From: Salisapilia sapeloensis
Lineage: Eukaryota > Oomycota > Peronosporomycetes > Peronosporales > Salisapiliaceae
Direction: 5' to 3'
Assembly (NCBI GenBank): GCA_023334545.1
Contig: JAADVB010000055.1
Span: 23,996 to 87,995 of the forward strand
DNA length: 64,000 bases
In this document: positions 21,149 through 30,640 of the stretch, piece by piece
How positions within the stretch are numbered: the first letter of the stretch is position 1
How the letters are laid out: every line of letters begins with the position of its first letter
The notes under the pieces: model-generated
The model's input: the letters and a program-made list of their open reading frames with translations, nothing else
Told to the model about the DNA's origin: nothing
Databases searched by the model: none
Position numbers and translations under genes: made by a program

Positions 21149-23673
21149 CTATTCTAACCTTTCGATTGCTTCCTTCATCTCATTTGCAAACGTATCCAAC
21201 GACTTGGTGCCGTGCACCTGATTGTCTCTTGTACGCACATTCACTTCCTTTTGCTCTCGCTCGCGATCACCGACCACCAGTATGTAGTTGTATCCACTGA
21301 GCTGAGCTTCTCGCACCCGCTTGTTCAGCGTCTTGCTACCTGCCTGTACGTCCACATAGACTTCTCCTAGCTTATCTAGAAGCGTCTGCTGTACTTGATG
21401 TGCGTACTCGGCATGGTTTTCCGAAATGGGCAGGACGGCGACTTGGCGCGGACTCAACCACAGCGGCCACTTGCCTCCAGTGTGCTCGATCAGAATCGCC
21501 ATCATGCGTTCGACGGAGCCCAGGACAGCTCGATGGACGATAATGGGCGTGTGCTCCTGTCCATCTGCTCCGTCATAGGTAAGCCCAAAGTTACGCGGCA
21601 GTTGGAAGTCGAGTTGAATGGTACCGCACTGATGCTTGCGTTGGAGCGCATCTGTGACAGCGACATCGATTTTAGGACCGTAGAAAGCACCGTCTCCAGC
21701 GTTTAGCTTCCACGGCGCACCAAATTCTGTTAGAGCTTGCTTCAGTTGCGTCTCAGCGTCATCCCACGTCTCGACGTCACCCATGAACTGGTCCGGTCGG
21801 GTGGAAAGCCTCAGCTCGAATTCGAAACCAAAGACGCCGTAGACGTGCTGAATAAAGTCTAGACACTGCCGAATTTCCTCCTGCACCTGGTCCGACCGAC
21901 AGAAGATGTGGGCATCATCCTGGTGGAATCGACGGACGCGTGTGAGACCTGTAAGCGCACCAGACGCTTCGTTCCGGTGTAAGGCGGAGAAATCTGCCAG
22001 TCGCACTGGAAGCTCTCGGTAGCTGTAGCTCTTGCTCTCTTTAAACAAAAGACAGTGACCAGGACAGTTCATGGGTTTGAGGCCGAATCCCTCTGCGTCC
22101 GAGTGGTCGTGGACGACACCTTGAGAGACCATGAACATGTCATCCTGGTAGTTTTGTAGATGACCTGACGTCTCCCACAGTTCCTTTTTAAAGATCAATG
22201 GCGTAATTACTTCCTCATATCCTCGCTTCTTGTACTGGTTTCGGATGAAAGTGGTCAGTTTATTAAACACACGTGTGCCGTGCGGTAGGAAGAAAGATGA
22301 TCCAGGACTGAGCTGATGGAAGAGGAAGAGACCTTGGTTTTTCCCGATGATGCGATGGTCTCGCTTCCGAGCCTCTTCCTGCAGGTGATTGTACTCTTTC
22401 AACTCCGACTTGGACGGGAATGAGATGCCGTAGACACGCTGGAGAAGTTCTTCCCCGTCCTTCCAGTGAGAAGCGCCGCAACGAGTGATGTCAAACGCAG
22501 TCAAGGCACCTGGCAAAAAGATATACTTGTTAGAGACGAGGAAAGAAAAGAGAAGGATAAATTGTCTGTCCAAGTGTAGCTCATCGGTACCATTACCAAG
22601 TACGAGAGATGTTCTTAAGACATATTCATGTAGGGTAGTGGTCACTGGGCATGAGAGCGAGTGGTAGCTGGGTGTAGCTGCTCTCCTGCCCGAAAAGCAT
22701 GCTCATAAGAACAGCACACCTCCCCAATAGTAGATCTCTGCACATGAATTACCTGTATGAGGGACGTGAGGTCCTCTGCACAAGTCAATAAAAGGACCAC
22801 AACGGTACAAAGTGACTTCTTCATCTTCCGGAATATTGTCCAGCATCTCTCGCTTGAAGGATGAGTAGGCAAATATTTCTCGAGCAAAGTCCCGTGAGAC
22901 GAGGAGTCTCTCAAAAGGCTGCCTAGCCTTGACAATCCGCTTCATCTCCTTTTGAATAGCTGGAAAATCTGTTTCAGATACTGTCCGGCCGTCTTGAAGG
23001 AACATTTCGTAGAAGAAACCGCCTTCCTCGAGGGCAGGACCATCACATAGCCGAACTTTGTCGCCATAATACGCCTCCAATGCCTATTACATGTCAAACG
23101 AAAGAGTTAATGGCCATTAAAACTCAGGATACAATCAATAAAGCAAGATACCTGTCCGAGAACGTGTGCTGATGAGTGCCAAAATACGTGCTTTCCCTCG
23201 TCGCTCGAGAAGCTGCCATCAAGTAATAAAGTAGCACGTTAGGCATCAAAAGTATTGGTGGCCTCAGTATGAAGCCAATAGTGGCAACGAATCGTAGGAG
23301 CTTGTACTTACTCGAGCAGCTCAATGTCGGATGATGCTTGGAGTGGCCGATTGAGATCGACAATGTGCCTTCCGTCCACCTTGGCAGCTACTGCTTGGAA
23401 CTTTGGAAGACCATTTTCTCGCATACGTGACAGGATGTCAATCGGAGTGCTCTCATTAGCCTCCCCAGTGAAATTAAATGCTTCGGATGCGTTAGGAGCA
23501 TGGACACGCAACTCAATTGGTCCTGCATTGGTACTCTGAAGCAGTTGCTGCTGCTGCCTTGCAACTTCTTTTTCCCACAAACTGATACGGCTATTCGCAA
23601 ATGTAGTTAGACATCGGGAAACGCGTCCTGTTTGGAGCACACGCCTCCGAAGTGCCACTGCAAGCTGCTGCAT
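21149..23673 (-). CDS. Threonyl-tRNA synthetase with organelle-type presequence
   Basis: Charges tRNA-Thr. Exons are 23312-23673, 23152-23212, 22753-23083 and 21149-22509. The ATG at 23673 gives MQQLAVALRRRVLQTGRVSRCL, a basic amphipathic mitochondrial-type leader. Then come a TGS domain (IELRVHAPNASEAF), the editing domain with HSSAH formed by exon 2, a class II catalytic core (FGLKPMNCPGHC, RLADFSALHRNE, RRFHQDDAHIF, CGTIQLDFQLP) and an anticodon-binding domain (VAVLPISENHAEYAHQV). The last intron (22510-22752, 243 nt) is the longest found in this gene. A downstream start could give a cytosolic form, but no strong second ATG is evident before the TGS domain. It is convergent with the Kelch gene. 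Confidence 0.95.
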
Positions 23674-23715
23674 GCCAGATCGGGAATTGTTTGTCAAAGT
23701 TGTTGTCTCCACATA

Positions 23716-23724
23716 TCATTTTCA
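23716..23724 (+). promoter_or_regulatory. Oomycete initiator element TCATTTTCA
   Basis: An exact match to the initiator core TCATTYYCA, oriented toward the gene starting at 23806 and 82 bp upstream of its ATG. It lies in the 132-bp gap shared with the divergent ThrRS gene. Confidence 0.5.
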
Positions 23725-23805
23725 TCAATCATAGGCCTTCTGGAGGAATAATAGCCAATTGGAATCGACACGAGAACGAAAGTACGTACACCAAAACTGG
23801 AGCCG

Positions 23806-25488
23806 ATGAGTGAAGCGAATGAGGATAAAGACACAGGTGACTTTGCCATCTACAACCCACTCAAACACATCCGGAAGCGTCCTCAATACGGTAGGCTTCC
23901 TAGCATTTCAAACTAGATGTGACAGTAGTGTAAATGAACCTAGTGACACCGTACTGATGGCTACATGAACAGTGACACTGTCGTCCTCGTCCTCGTCTTC
24001 AGACGACGAGTCAGACTTAAATAGTCAGACCCCACCGAAGAGCCGAAGGCAAAGCTGGAAGAGAAGCAAAACAGAGGAGGTGCATGTCGTAGATGATACT
24101 ACTTCTAGCGCCACTTCCAACGATCAGAACCCTGGCACAGGTACTTTTGACGGCATGGACGTTGATAGATACGTCGTAACATGTACCACTTGTGTAGTAG
24201 TACTGGATGAAGAAGGAGACTCGGTATTCACAGCTGACAATATCTACACGGAGGAAGAGCGGGAAGAGGAGCGGAGGCGACTGGAAAGGGAGGAGCGTGA
24301 AATTCAGAAAACGCTGTCGCAAGACAAACTCTTGAACCAGACCAAGTCCATCATCGACAAGTACAAGACGACTCAGACGGTAGTGGCAGGTGACGAAAGC
24401 TCTGATTCGGATGGGTTTGAGGTGGTCGACGCGCCAGCAGAGGAAACTCTAGCAGCACCAAAGGTAGAAAAGGAACCAGTGGTATCAGTAGCTCGTCTCG
24501 GAGAAAGACTCACCATTTCCGTTCGGGCTAATGGAGACGACAGCAAGAAGGACGAGTTGGACATTTACAAGGTACATATTATTAGGGCGCAGGACTGTAT
24601 GAACGAAAGCTGACGAGCTTGCGACTGTAGAAGCAAACGTTTGACATGCTGTACCAAAGCTATTGTGAACTGCATGGTCTGCCTCGATCAGCTGTATTGA
24701 TGAGTTTTGATGGCGTGCCTCTGAACATGAATAGCACGCCGGAAGACGAAGACATGGAAGCAGGAGACTTGGTGGAAGCCAAGGCCAACTTTTCGCTTGC
24801 CAGTAGTAAGTCGAAGAAGACGTTTGTCCGACTGAAAGTGGTGGTCAAAGGCAGAAGACCAGAGTACTTTAAGATTGACGAGGTATACACTAGTGACGAT
24901 CTTGTAGCGTTATCGGAACCAATGGGTTGAGTAGAAACTGCCGATGGAGAAACTACGGGCGGCCTTTTGCAAGAAACACAGCATCGACCGAGTAGACAAG
25001 GTGGAACTGGAGTTGCTTGGCGATCCGATGGAGATGTCGAGAAGCATTGCGTCCTACAAATTTGAGCCGGAGGACGAGATCAATGTCAAGCTGGCAGACG
25101 GCGTCGAGATCACAGAGAGGCCGAGGACATTAGAGGGGAAAGCGAAGAAGGAAGAGGGAATGGTATCAATCACACTCCGCTTCCCAGATGGCAAAAAAGA
25201 GCAGCATTATATACGTCGTGTACGTTTACATACGCTTGAAGGTCATTGAGGCACTGATAGATGGTGTGTAGGAGTGGAAGGTGGATGTATTGATGGAAAA
25301 GGTGGCGAATGCAAGAGGCGTGCCGGCATACAAAGTAGAGTTGTCCCTCGACACCGAGTTCCTATCATCCGTCGACAGCTTCGAGGTACATGATCTCGTA
25401 CGTACTACGTCATTACATGTACGTGACTCTGGTGTAGGAGTATGAGCTCGCAGAGGGGGAAGTGCTAAGTGTGAAGATTTTGCCTTGA
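23806..25488 (+). CDS. Rad60/NIP45-type protein with three SUMO-like domains
   Basis: Six exons, with introns at about 23891-23969, 24571-24629, 24882-24938, 25219-25271 and 25387-25438, all keeping frame. After an acidic Ser-rich head and an EEER coiled region come three ubiquitin-like folds. The first has KQTFDMLYQSYCELHGLPRS...MSFDGVPLNMNSTPEDEDMEAGDLVE, the Rad60-SLD pattern. The second has KLPMEKLRAAFCKKHSIDRV...YKFEPEDEINV. The third has EWKVDVLMEKVANARGVPAYKV...YELAEGEVLSVKIL and ends the protein. Rad60, Esc2 and NIP45 use tandem SUMO-like domains to work with Ubc9 and the SUMO pathway in genome stability. Those members have two folds; a third is unusual. About 460 residues. Confidence 0.78.
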
Positions 25489-25546
25489 CCATGTGCACCG
25501 CCCACTCATCTACACTTTTTCCTTTCTTCCTACCCTCCACTACATT

Positions 25547-26473
25547 TTACACTTGGACAAGACTCGGCTGGTTCGTGGAGCTGATCCAGGCGTTCTGGTC
25601 TTGACACTTTTCCTTGAGTCGCGAAAGCAGTCCGATGATACCAAGAGCGAGGAGGTGGGAGATAAGGATACCGCTGTACCAGATAGGAGCCCAGGGCGTA
25701 TTGAGCTGCAGAAACGGATACGGCCAGAAGCCTCGGGCGATCGTGCCGTGGAGTATCCACGTGAAGACAGCGTAGGAAGTGGGCCAGGCGATGATGAGTG
25801 GGAGGACGTCCTTGGAGACTGTGTGGTTGGAGAGCCAAAAGTCGATCTGGAGGAGCAGGATATTACCGCCGTGTTGAATGTAGCTAACCCAATTCAGAAT
25901 CTTCTCTTGCGTCTTTGTGTGTTTCGCATACGGGTACAGGATGGTCCATACGACGACGCAGATGAGAATAGAGGCAGCGAGGCTCATGTCCAAGAGGAGA
26001 GCCGTTCGGAAGCCTCGTTTCTTCTCATATAGTGTCCACCTCTCGGAGGATTTTAAAAGTGGTTCAGTCGACTCGACCTTTTGCTTTTGCTGCTTCTTGA
26101 CTTGGTAATGCTTGTACGTGTGGATGGTTGCGAGGAAGAAGTAGGCGCCTTGGAGCATAAAGTTCCAGCTAGTGTAAAACGCAAAGCAGAGGCCGTTGGT
26201 GCGGTGAGCGTCGTAGAGCTGGACAAAGCAGTAGAACAAAAAGACAGCGCCACGGTAGCCTACGAGGAACGAAAGGGAACACCAGCTTCTTGGTGTCAAG
26301 TACGGAGCTTCGTGCGATGAGGAAGATGTCTTGAGCGCCAATTCGGATTGGCTCGTCCTCCACCTGTACAAATAGATGGAAAAGGCAAAGACGAGGACCA
26401 TTTCGCATCCTACCACCGTAGCTTCCCATGTCCAATGGACTGGTTCGCCTACTTGAACTAGCTCGTCATACAT
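25547..26473 (-). CDS. FAR-17a/AIG1-like multipass membrane protein
   Basis: Single exon of 308 residues with about six hydrophobic helices (VVGCEMVLVFAFSIYLY, GAVFLFYCFVQLY, FMLQGAYFFLATIHTY, LLLDMSLAASILICVVVW, VLPLIIAWPTSYAVFTWIL, ISHLLALGIIGLL). YTSWNFMLQ keeps a Thr before the Trp-Asn pair, and IQHGGNILLLQIDFWLSNHTV keeps a His. These are the two positions thought to be catalytic in AIG1/ADTRP hydrolases, which cleave fatty-acid esters of hydroxy fatty acids. The rolling-stone family is an alternative with a similar layout. The assignment comes from memory of motifs. Confidence 0.5.
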   Translation of the reverse strand: MYDELVQVGEPVHWTWEATVVGCEMVLVFAFSIYLYRWRTSQSELALKTSSSSHEAPYLTPRSWCSLSFLVGYRGAVFLFYCFVQLYDAHRTNGLCFAFYTSWNFMLQGAYFFLATIHTYKHYQVKKQQKQKVESTEPLLKSSERWTLYEKKRGFRTALLLDMSLAASILICVVVWTILYPYAKHTKTQEKILNWVSYIQHGGNILLLQIDFWLSNHTVSKDVLPLIIAWPTSYAVFTWILHGTIARGFWPYPFLQLNTPWAPIWYSGILISHLLALGIIGLLSRLKEKCQDQNAWISSTNQPSLVQV

Positions 26474-26601
26474 CAGAGTAGCGAAATGGAGTGAGAAGAA
26501 GGATAAGCTATTTAGGCCAATCCTGAATCTTCATAGGGTATTTTATCCAATAAATGATAACCGTTGACTTCTAAGCGACATATCTACTGACAGAGGTCGA
26601 C

Positions 26602-28641
26602 ATGACGGAGCGCTCGTTGAGATACATCGACATTGGAGTGAACCTGACAAATGGACGCTTTCGTAAAGACCTGTCGCAAGTGATTCGGAGAGCAGAGGAG
26701 GCTGGAGTCGAAGCGATTATCATTACAGGCACTAGTTTGACCGAGAGTCGGAAAGCGCTGGAGCTAGTCGATGCGTATCAAGGAAAAACCACTGTGAAGC
26801 TATTCACAACCGTCGGTGTGCATCCTCACGACGCAAAAGGATTTAATACTGAATCGACAGTTGCTGAAATGAAAGCCCTGGTCGAAAAGTATCCTGGTGC
26901 AGTAGCTGCCATTGGCGAATGCGGACTGGATTTCAATCGAGATTACTCTCCTCGAGATGCTCAGAAACAAGCTTTTCACTCCCAACTGGAACTGGCATGC
27001 GAGCTACAGCTTCCTTTATTTGTGCACGAGAGGGAAGCCCACGATGCTCTCCGTTCAGTCTTAGAACCGTTCGTAAAAAGCGGAAGATTGCCTCCTTTGG
27101 TGGTGCACTGTTTTACTGGCACAGCAGCAGAGATGGACAAGTACATCTCAATGGGATTTTACATTGGTATCACAGGATTTGTTTGTATGGACGGAAGGGG
27201 TCATGCACTACGTACTATGGTCTCGCGACTGCCGGTAGAAAAACTCATGGTCGAAACCGATGCTCCGTTCATGTGCCCATACCCAAGTCATGGCGGTCGT
27301 AAGCCTAGGTGTGAGCCAAAGGATGTCGTATCGGTTGTGTCAACACTGGCTGAATGCATGGGAACGACAGTAGAGCAGCTAAGTCGAATCACAACGCAGA
27401 ACGCAAATCGTTTCTTCCGTCTACAAGATAAACGAAAGGAAGCAGCTAGCAAGACTGCCAGTAAAAAGTCAAGAGAGCAAAAGATGCAAGTTGAAGAGGC
27501 TATGAAAGTGAATGGCGGGAGTGGAGAAGGTGGAGGACAAGTGCTCCGGATTTCGACAGCAGTGGCAGCCGTGACAGGGCAGAATATACACATTGAACAA
27601 ATTCGAAGCAACCGACCTACGCCTGGACTTCGCAATCAGCACATCCAGACACTAAAACTTGTGGACGCTTTGACAGGTAGTGGGCACCTTCGAGGCAATA
27701 CTCTCGGGTCCAGCGAAGTGGCATTCGAAGGCAAGTACGCTGTCTGCGAGCAAAAGACGGTGCGAGCAACGTCTGCTACGAATGGAAGTGTCTCGCTTAT
27801 GCTTCAAGGTGCTTTGCCCATTGCTTTTCTGTCGACTGGAAAGGAGCCGACAAAGCTCCGACTTCAGGGAGGAACGCACGTGGGTTTTAGTCCTCCAATC
27901 GACTTTATGCAGCACCCTTTTATGACCTTACTCGATCGGTTGGGGTGCAAGGCAGATATACAAGTGAATAAGAGAGGCTTCTTTAGAGGACGCACGGGTG
28001 ACGTGCAGGTAAATGTTGAGCCAGCACCAAAAGGTTTTAATGTTGTTGACATCAGCACGTCATCACGCGATGTTGTCCGAGTCTTCACAAAGGTCACTGT
28101 CCATGGTCCGACAGCGAATGATACTTTTGCTACGCATATGACAGAAGTGCTAGAGAAGGTTTATCGAAAGCAGCTCCAGGTGAATAGTCAAATGGAATGG
28201 GAGACGGTCGTGGATAAAGTATCCCAAAGCTCGAAGCGAGGCAAGCAGCAAGATAAGGGTGGTCGTCAAAACGATCGAAATGAAGTTTCCGTCATGACCA
28301 TGGTGGAGACACAGACTGGAGGAATTCTGTCCGCGGATGAAACTAGTAAGAAGTCTCCGTCATCGATAGCGTCCATTCTTTCCCAAAAACTTCATGCCCT
28401 GCTGCAATCTGGAGCTTGTGTAGATGAACATCTCGCAGACAATGCAGTAATCTACATGGCGTTAGCGAATGGCAATTCTAAGCTAAAGGTACCAGGCAAT
28501 AAGCATCGTCGATCGAAGCACCTGGAGACTGCAATTACGGTACTAAAACAGCTAACAAATGCGAACATCCAGTTGACAGAAGAGGCGAGTGGAGAAGCTG
28601 CACTGTTAGAAGTACAGGGTATCGGCCTTGGTGCCAAGTAA
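26602..28641 (+). CDS. Fusion of TatD nuclease and RNA 3'-terminal phosphate cyclase (RtcA)
   Basis: One uninterrupted frame of 679 residues. Residues 5-285 are a TatD-type metal nuclease: IDIGVNLTN, TVGVHPHDAKG, AAIGECGLDFNRDYS, LFVHEREAHD, VVHCFTGTAAEM and METDAPFM, with all metal ligands present. A lysine-rich linker (KRKEAASKTASKKSREQK) leads to RtcA at about 305-679: EGGGQVLRISTA, NRPTPGLRNQHIQTLKL, LQGGTHVGFSPP, VDEHLADNAVIYMALANG and SKHLETAI, whose His aligns with the catalytic His that is adenylated. The protein ends LLEVQGIGLGAK, as eukaryotic RTCA does. TatD enzymes act as 3'-5' nucleases on DNA or RNA. RtcA turns 3' phosphates into 2',3'-cyclic phosphates. A linked RNA or DNA end-processing enzyme is inferred. 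No stop, intron donor or start lies at the join. Confidence 0.92.
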   Translation: MTERSLRYIDIGVNLTNGRFRKDLSQVIRRAEEAGVEAIIITGTSLTESRKALELVDAYQGKTTVKLFTTVGVHPHDAKGFNTESTVAEMKALVEKYPGAVAAIGECGLDFNRDYSPRDAQKQAFHSQLELACELQLPLFVHEREAHDALRSVLEPFVKSGRLPPLVVHCFTGTAAEMDKYISMGFYIGITGFVCMDGRGHALRTMVSRLPVEKLMVETDAPFMCPYPSHGGRKPRCEPKDVVSVVSTLAECMGTTVEQLSRITTQNANRFFRLQDKRKEAASKTASKKSREQKMQVEEAMKVNGGSGEGGGQVLRISTAVAAVTGQNIHIEQIRSNRPTPGLRNQHIQTLKLVDALTGSGHLRGNTLGSSEVAFEGKYAVCEQKTVRATSATNGSVSLMLQGALPIAFLSTGKEPTKLRLQGGTHVGFSPPIDFMQHPFMTLLDRLGCKADIQVNKRGFFRGRTGDVQVNVEPAPKGFNVVDISTSSRDVVRVFTKVTVHGPTANDTFATHMTEVLEKVYRKQLQVNSQMEWETVVDKVSQSSKRGKQQDKGGRQNDRNEVSVMTMVETQTGGILSADETSKKSPSSIASILSQKLHALLQSGACVDEHLADNAVIYMALANGNSKLKVPGNKHRRSKHLETAITVLKQLTNANIQLTEEASGEAALLEVQGIGLGAK

Positions 28642-28693
28642 GGATGCACTTGAAACCAAGATTTAACTGGTTGGAAATACTTTCACTATTACT

Positions 28694-30067
28694 TTAAGTT
28701 TGGGAATAAAAGCGTTTATCCTGTCGTCTAGCAAAAACAAGACTAGCGACCAAGGAGATACACCCGAGGACGGCACTGAGTAGAAAGAAGGGGACATAGC
28801 ATTCACTTCCGTAGCACTTTTCTTCCCCATCTACAGTCCGCGCAGAGCTTTCGTATATGAAACTAGCGATTGGGCTGAAGAAGAGAGGGAAGCCGGATGC
28901 GGTGGCTAGTCCGATGAGACCAAAGTTGAAGCCAAGGTGCTTGGCACCGAAAGTCTCGCGTACCAGGACTGGGTAACAGGCAAACATGATGCCGTCGACT
29001 AGACCTGCTATTATGATGGGTATCACGAGGAAGGACGGAGGAAGCATGATAAATAGCGTGAATAGCACAATGAGCAGCATGCTTGCTCCACTGATGTAGT
29101 ATACGCGTGAAAAGGTAGACAGAAAGTAGTCGGAGACAGCACCTGTGACTAGCTTGGACGTGCAATTTGCGACCGAGAACAAAGCAACCATCGTTGGCAC
29201 CTGGTATATCGGACCTCCAAGCGACTCGACAATGAACGGGATGTTAGAAAGTATAAAATTACTTGCGCCGACGACGACGAAGACCATGATAAAGAGCATC
29301 CAGAATTGGCTATCCTTGAGCAATTCAGTCCCTGTAACATCTCTTTCAATGATCGTCTGTGTGTCAATATGGTCTTGCGCAAGCGTAGTTTGCTGAGCGT
29401 TGGAAGTACATTGTGGACTCTGCTGGTGTAGGAGTGGAACGGCTTCTTCCTCTATACTTATGAACTCTGGCTGATCTCCACGATACAGTGCAAACCAGGC
29501 AAATAGCGATACCAAGGTGAAAAGGATGCCTTGGAACTGAAAGAACTGCACTAGCTCATGTTCAAAGTACGTCGAATAGATGACGGCAAAGGATGCTCCT
29601 CCGATGCTGAAGGTAGCGAATCCAAGCGAAATGACCTTTGCTCGATGTTGTGCACCAAAGAGTCCTTCGTTGACGGATAGTGCTGCCAAGTTATTAAAAT
29701 TGGCTGCTTGACCCACGAAAAAGAAGATAGATCCGACGATCCAAGCTGGCATCTGATTCGGAGCGTTGGCGATACCGTAGGATAGTATCGGGAAAAGGGA
29801 ACCTAGCACGACAGCGGCAGATAGACAGCTCTTATACGGCCCGATTCGATCAAATAGGTACCCTGGGAGGATGGACAGGTAAGTACCTAGCGACAAGAGA
29901 GATAGCACGACCGAAATGTCGGCGTGCGAGTAGGCTAGCGTCGACTTGAGCTGTGCGTCCCAGGAGGACACAGCATGTATGGAGCCAGCACAAAAGTAGG
30001 TGCATGCCCCTGCAAAGACACTCATATAGCGCCGAAATGCATCACTTTCCCTCGATGCAGCCTTCAT
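28694..30067 (-). CDS. MFS transporter, nodulin-like (paralogue 1 of 3)
   Basis: Single exon, 457 residues, from ATG 30067. Twelve hydrophobic segments are evident. Family marks include SIHAVSSWDAQLKSTLAYSH, GYLFDRIGPYKSC (the MFS loop 2-3 signature), a cytosolic loop with ERDVTGTELLKDSQFWMLF, and ESLGGPIYQVPTMVALFSVANCTSKLVTGAVSDYFL in the second half. FGAKHLGFNFGLIGLATASG and a cysteine pair (EEKCYGSECYVP) in the last outer loop also occur in the paralogues at 33925 and 35413. Such proteins are related to plant nodulin-like and monocarboxylate carriers. The substrate is unknown. It lies tail to tail with the TatD-RtcA gene (52 bp apart). Confidence 0.85.
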   Translation of the reverse strand: MKAASRESDAFRRYMSVFAGACTYFCAGSIHAVSSWDAQLKSTLAYSHADISVVLSLLSLGTYLSILPGYLFDRIGPYKSCLSAAVVLGSLFPILSYGIANAPNQMPAWIVGSIFFFVGQAANFNNLAALSVNEGLFGAQHRAKVISLGFATFSIGGASFAVIYSTYFEHELVQFFQFQGILFTLVSLFAWFALYRGDQPEFISIEEEAVPLLHQQSPQCTSNAQQTTLAQDHIDTQTIIERDVTGTELLKDSQFWMLFIMVFVVVGASNFILSNIPFIVESLGGPIYQVPTMVALFSVANCTSKLVTGAVSDYFLSTFSRVYYISGASMLLIVLFTLFIMLPPSFLVIPIIIAGLVDGIMFACYPVLVRETFGAKHLGFNFGLIGLATASGFPLFFSPIASFIYESSARTVDGEEKCYGSECYVPFFLLSAVLGCISLVASLVFARRQDKRFYSQT

Positions 30068-30640
30068 CTGATGTCGGAATGGAATGCGACACCTGTGTTG
30101 AGGTGATGTGCATCGATCTTCGAAAGTTGTGTCGTTGCACTGCGATGTGCAAAGCAAATTAAACGAGAGCGGAAGCCTGATGAATGTAGTCGTCCGAGTC
30201 TTTATGCCATCATGTATCCTGTGCTATCTCTTCCCACGTGGCGTAGAACAATTGCACAAGTGAACCTAGCATCCCATCCAATTCGAATTTGCGTTTTTAT
30301 AGTATGGCTGCGACGATACGGTCGCAAGGTCGTTACTAGTGTTTTCTATCGACCTGTTCTACCCAGTATGAGGCATCCATGGTGCGCACGCAAGTAGTCG
30401 AGTTAGTCGGAAGAACACGCACCAACGAGTTCACTTCCGACGGTATTGTGCCATTGCGAGTACTGGTGTCGATCGCCGTCCTCGACCAGTTACCTAGATA
30501 CTAATCCTAGCGCAGCGGACGACAGCTGCGCCCAGCTGTCACTTTCTCCACTTACGATTGACCTGGCTTCCTGTCAGAGCCTAGAAGAAGAAGTGCACGA
30601 ACTAGACACGCTACGTTTTACTCGACAATAGGTCAGCAGG
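30068..30640. promoter_or_regulatory. Divergent intergenic region, 573 bp
   Basis: Separates the MFS gene and the type I membrane-protein gene. Short open frames occur (for example 30446-30631) but have no family features, so I treat them as untranslated leader. I saw no initiator match. Confidence 0.4.

Noticed and set aside
30446-30631. 61-codon frame as a small gene before the type I membrane protein
   Set aside because: No signal peptide or homologous neighbour. More likely leader sequence.
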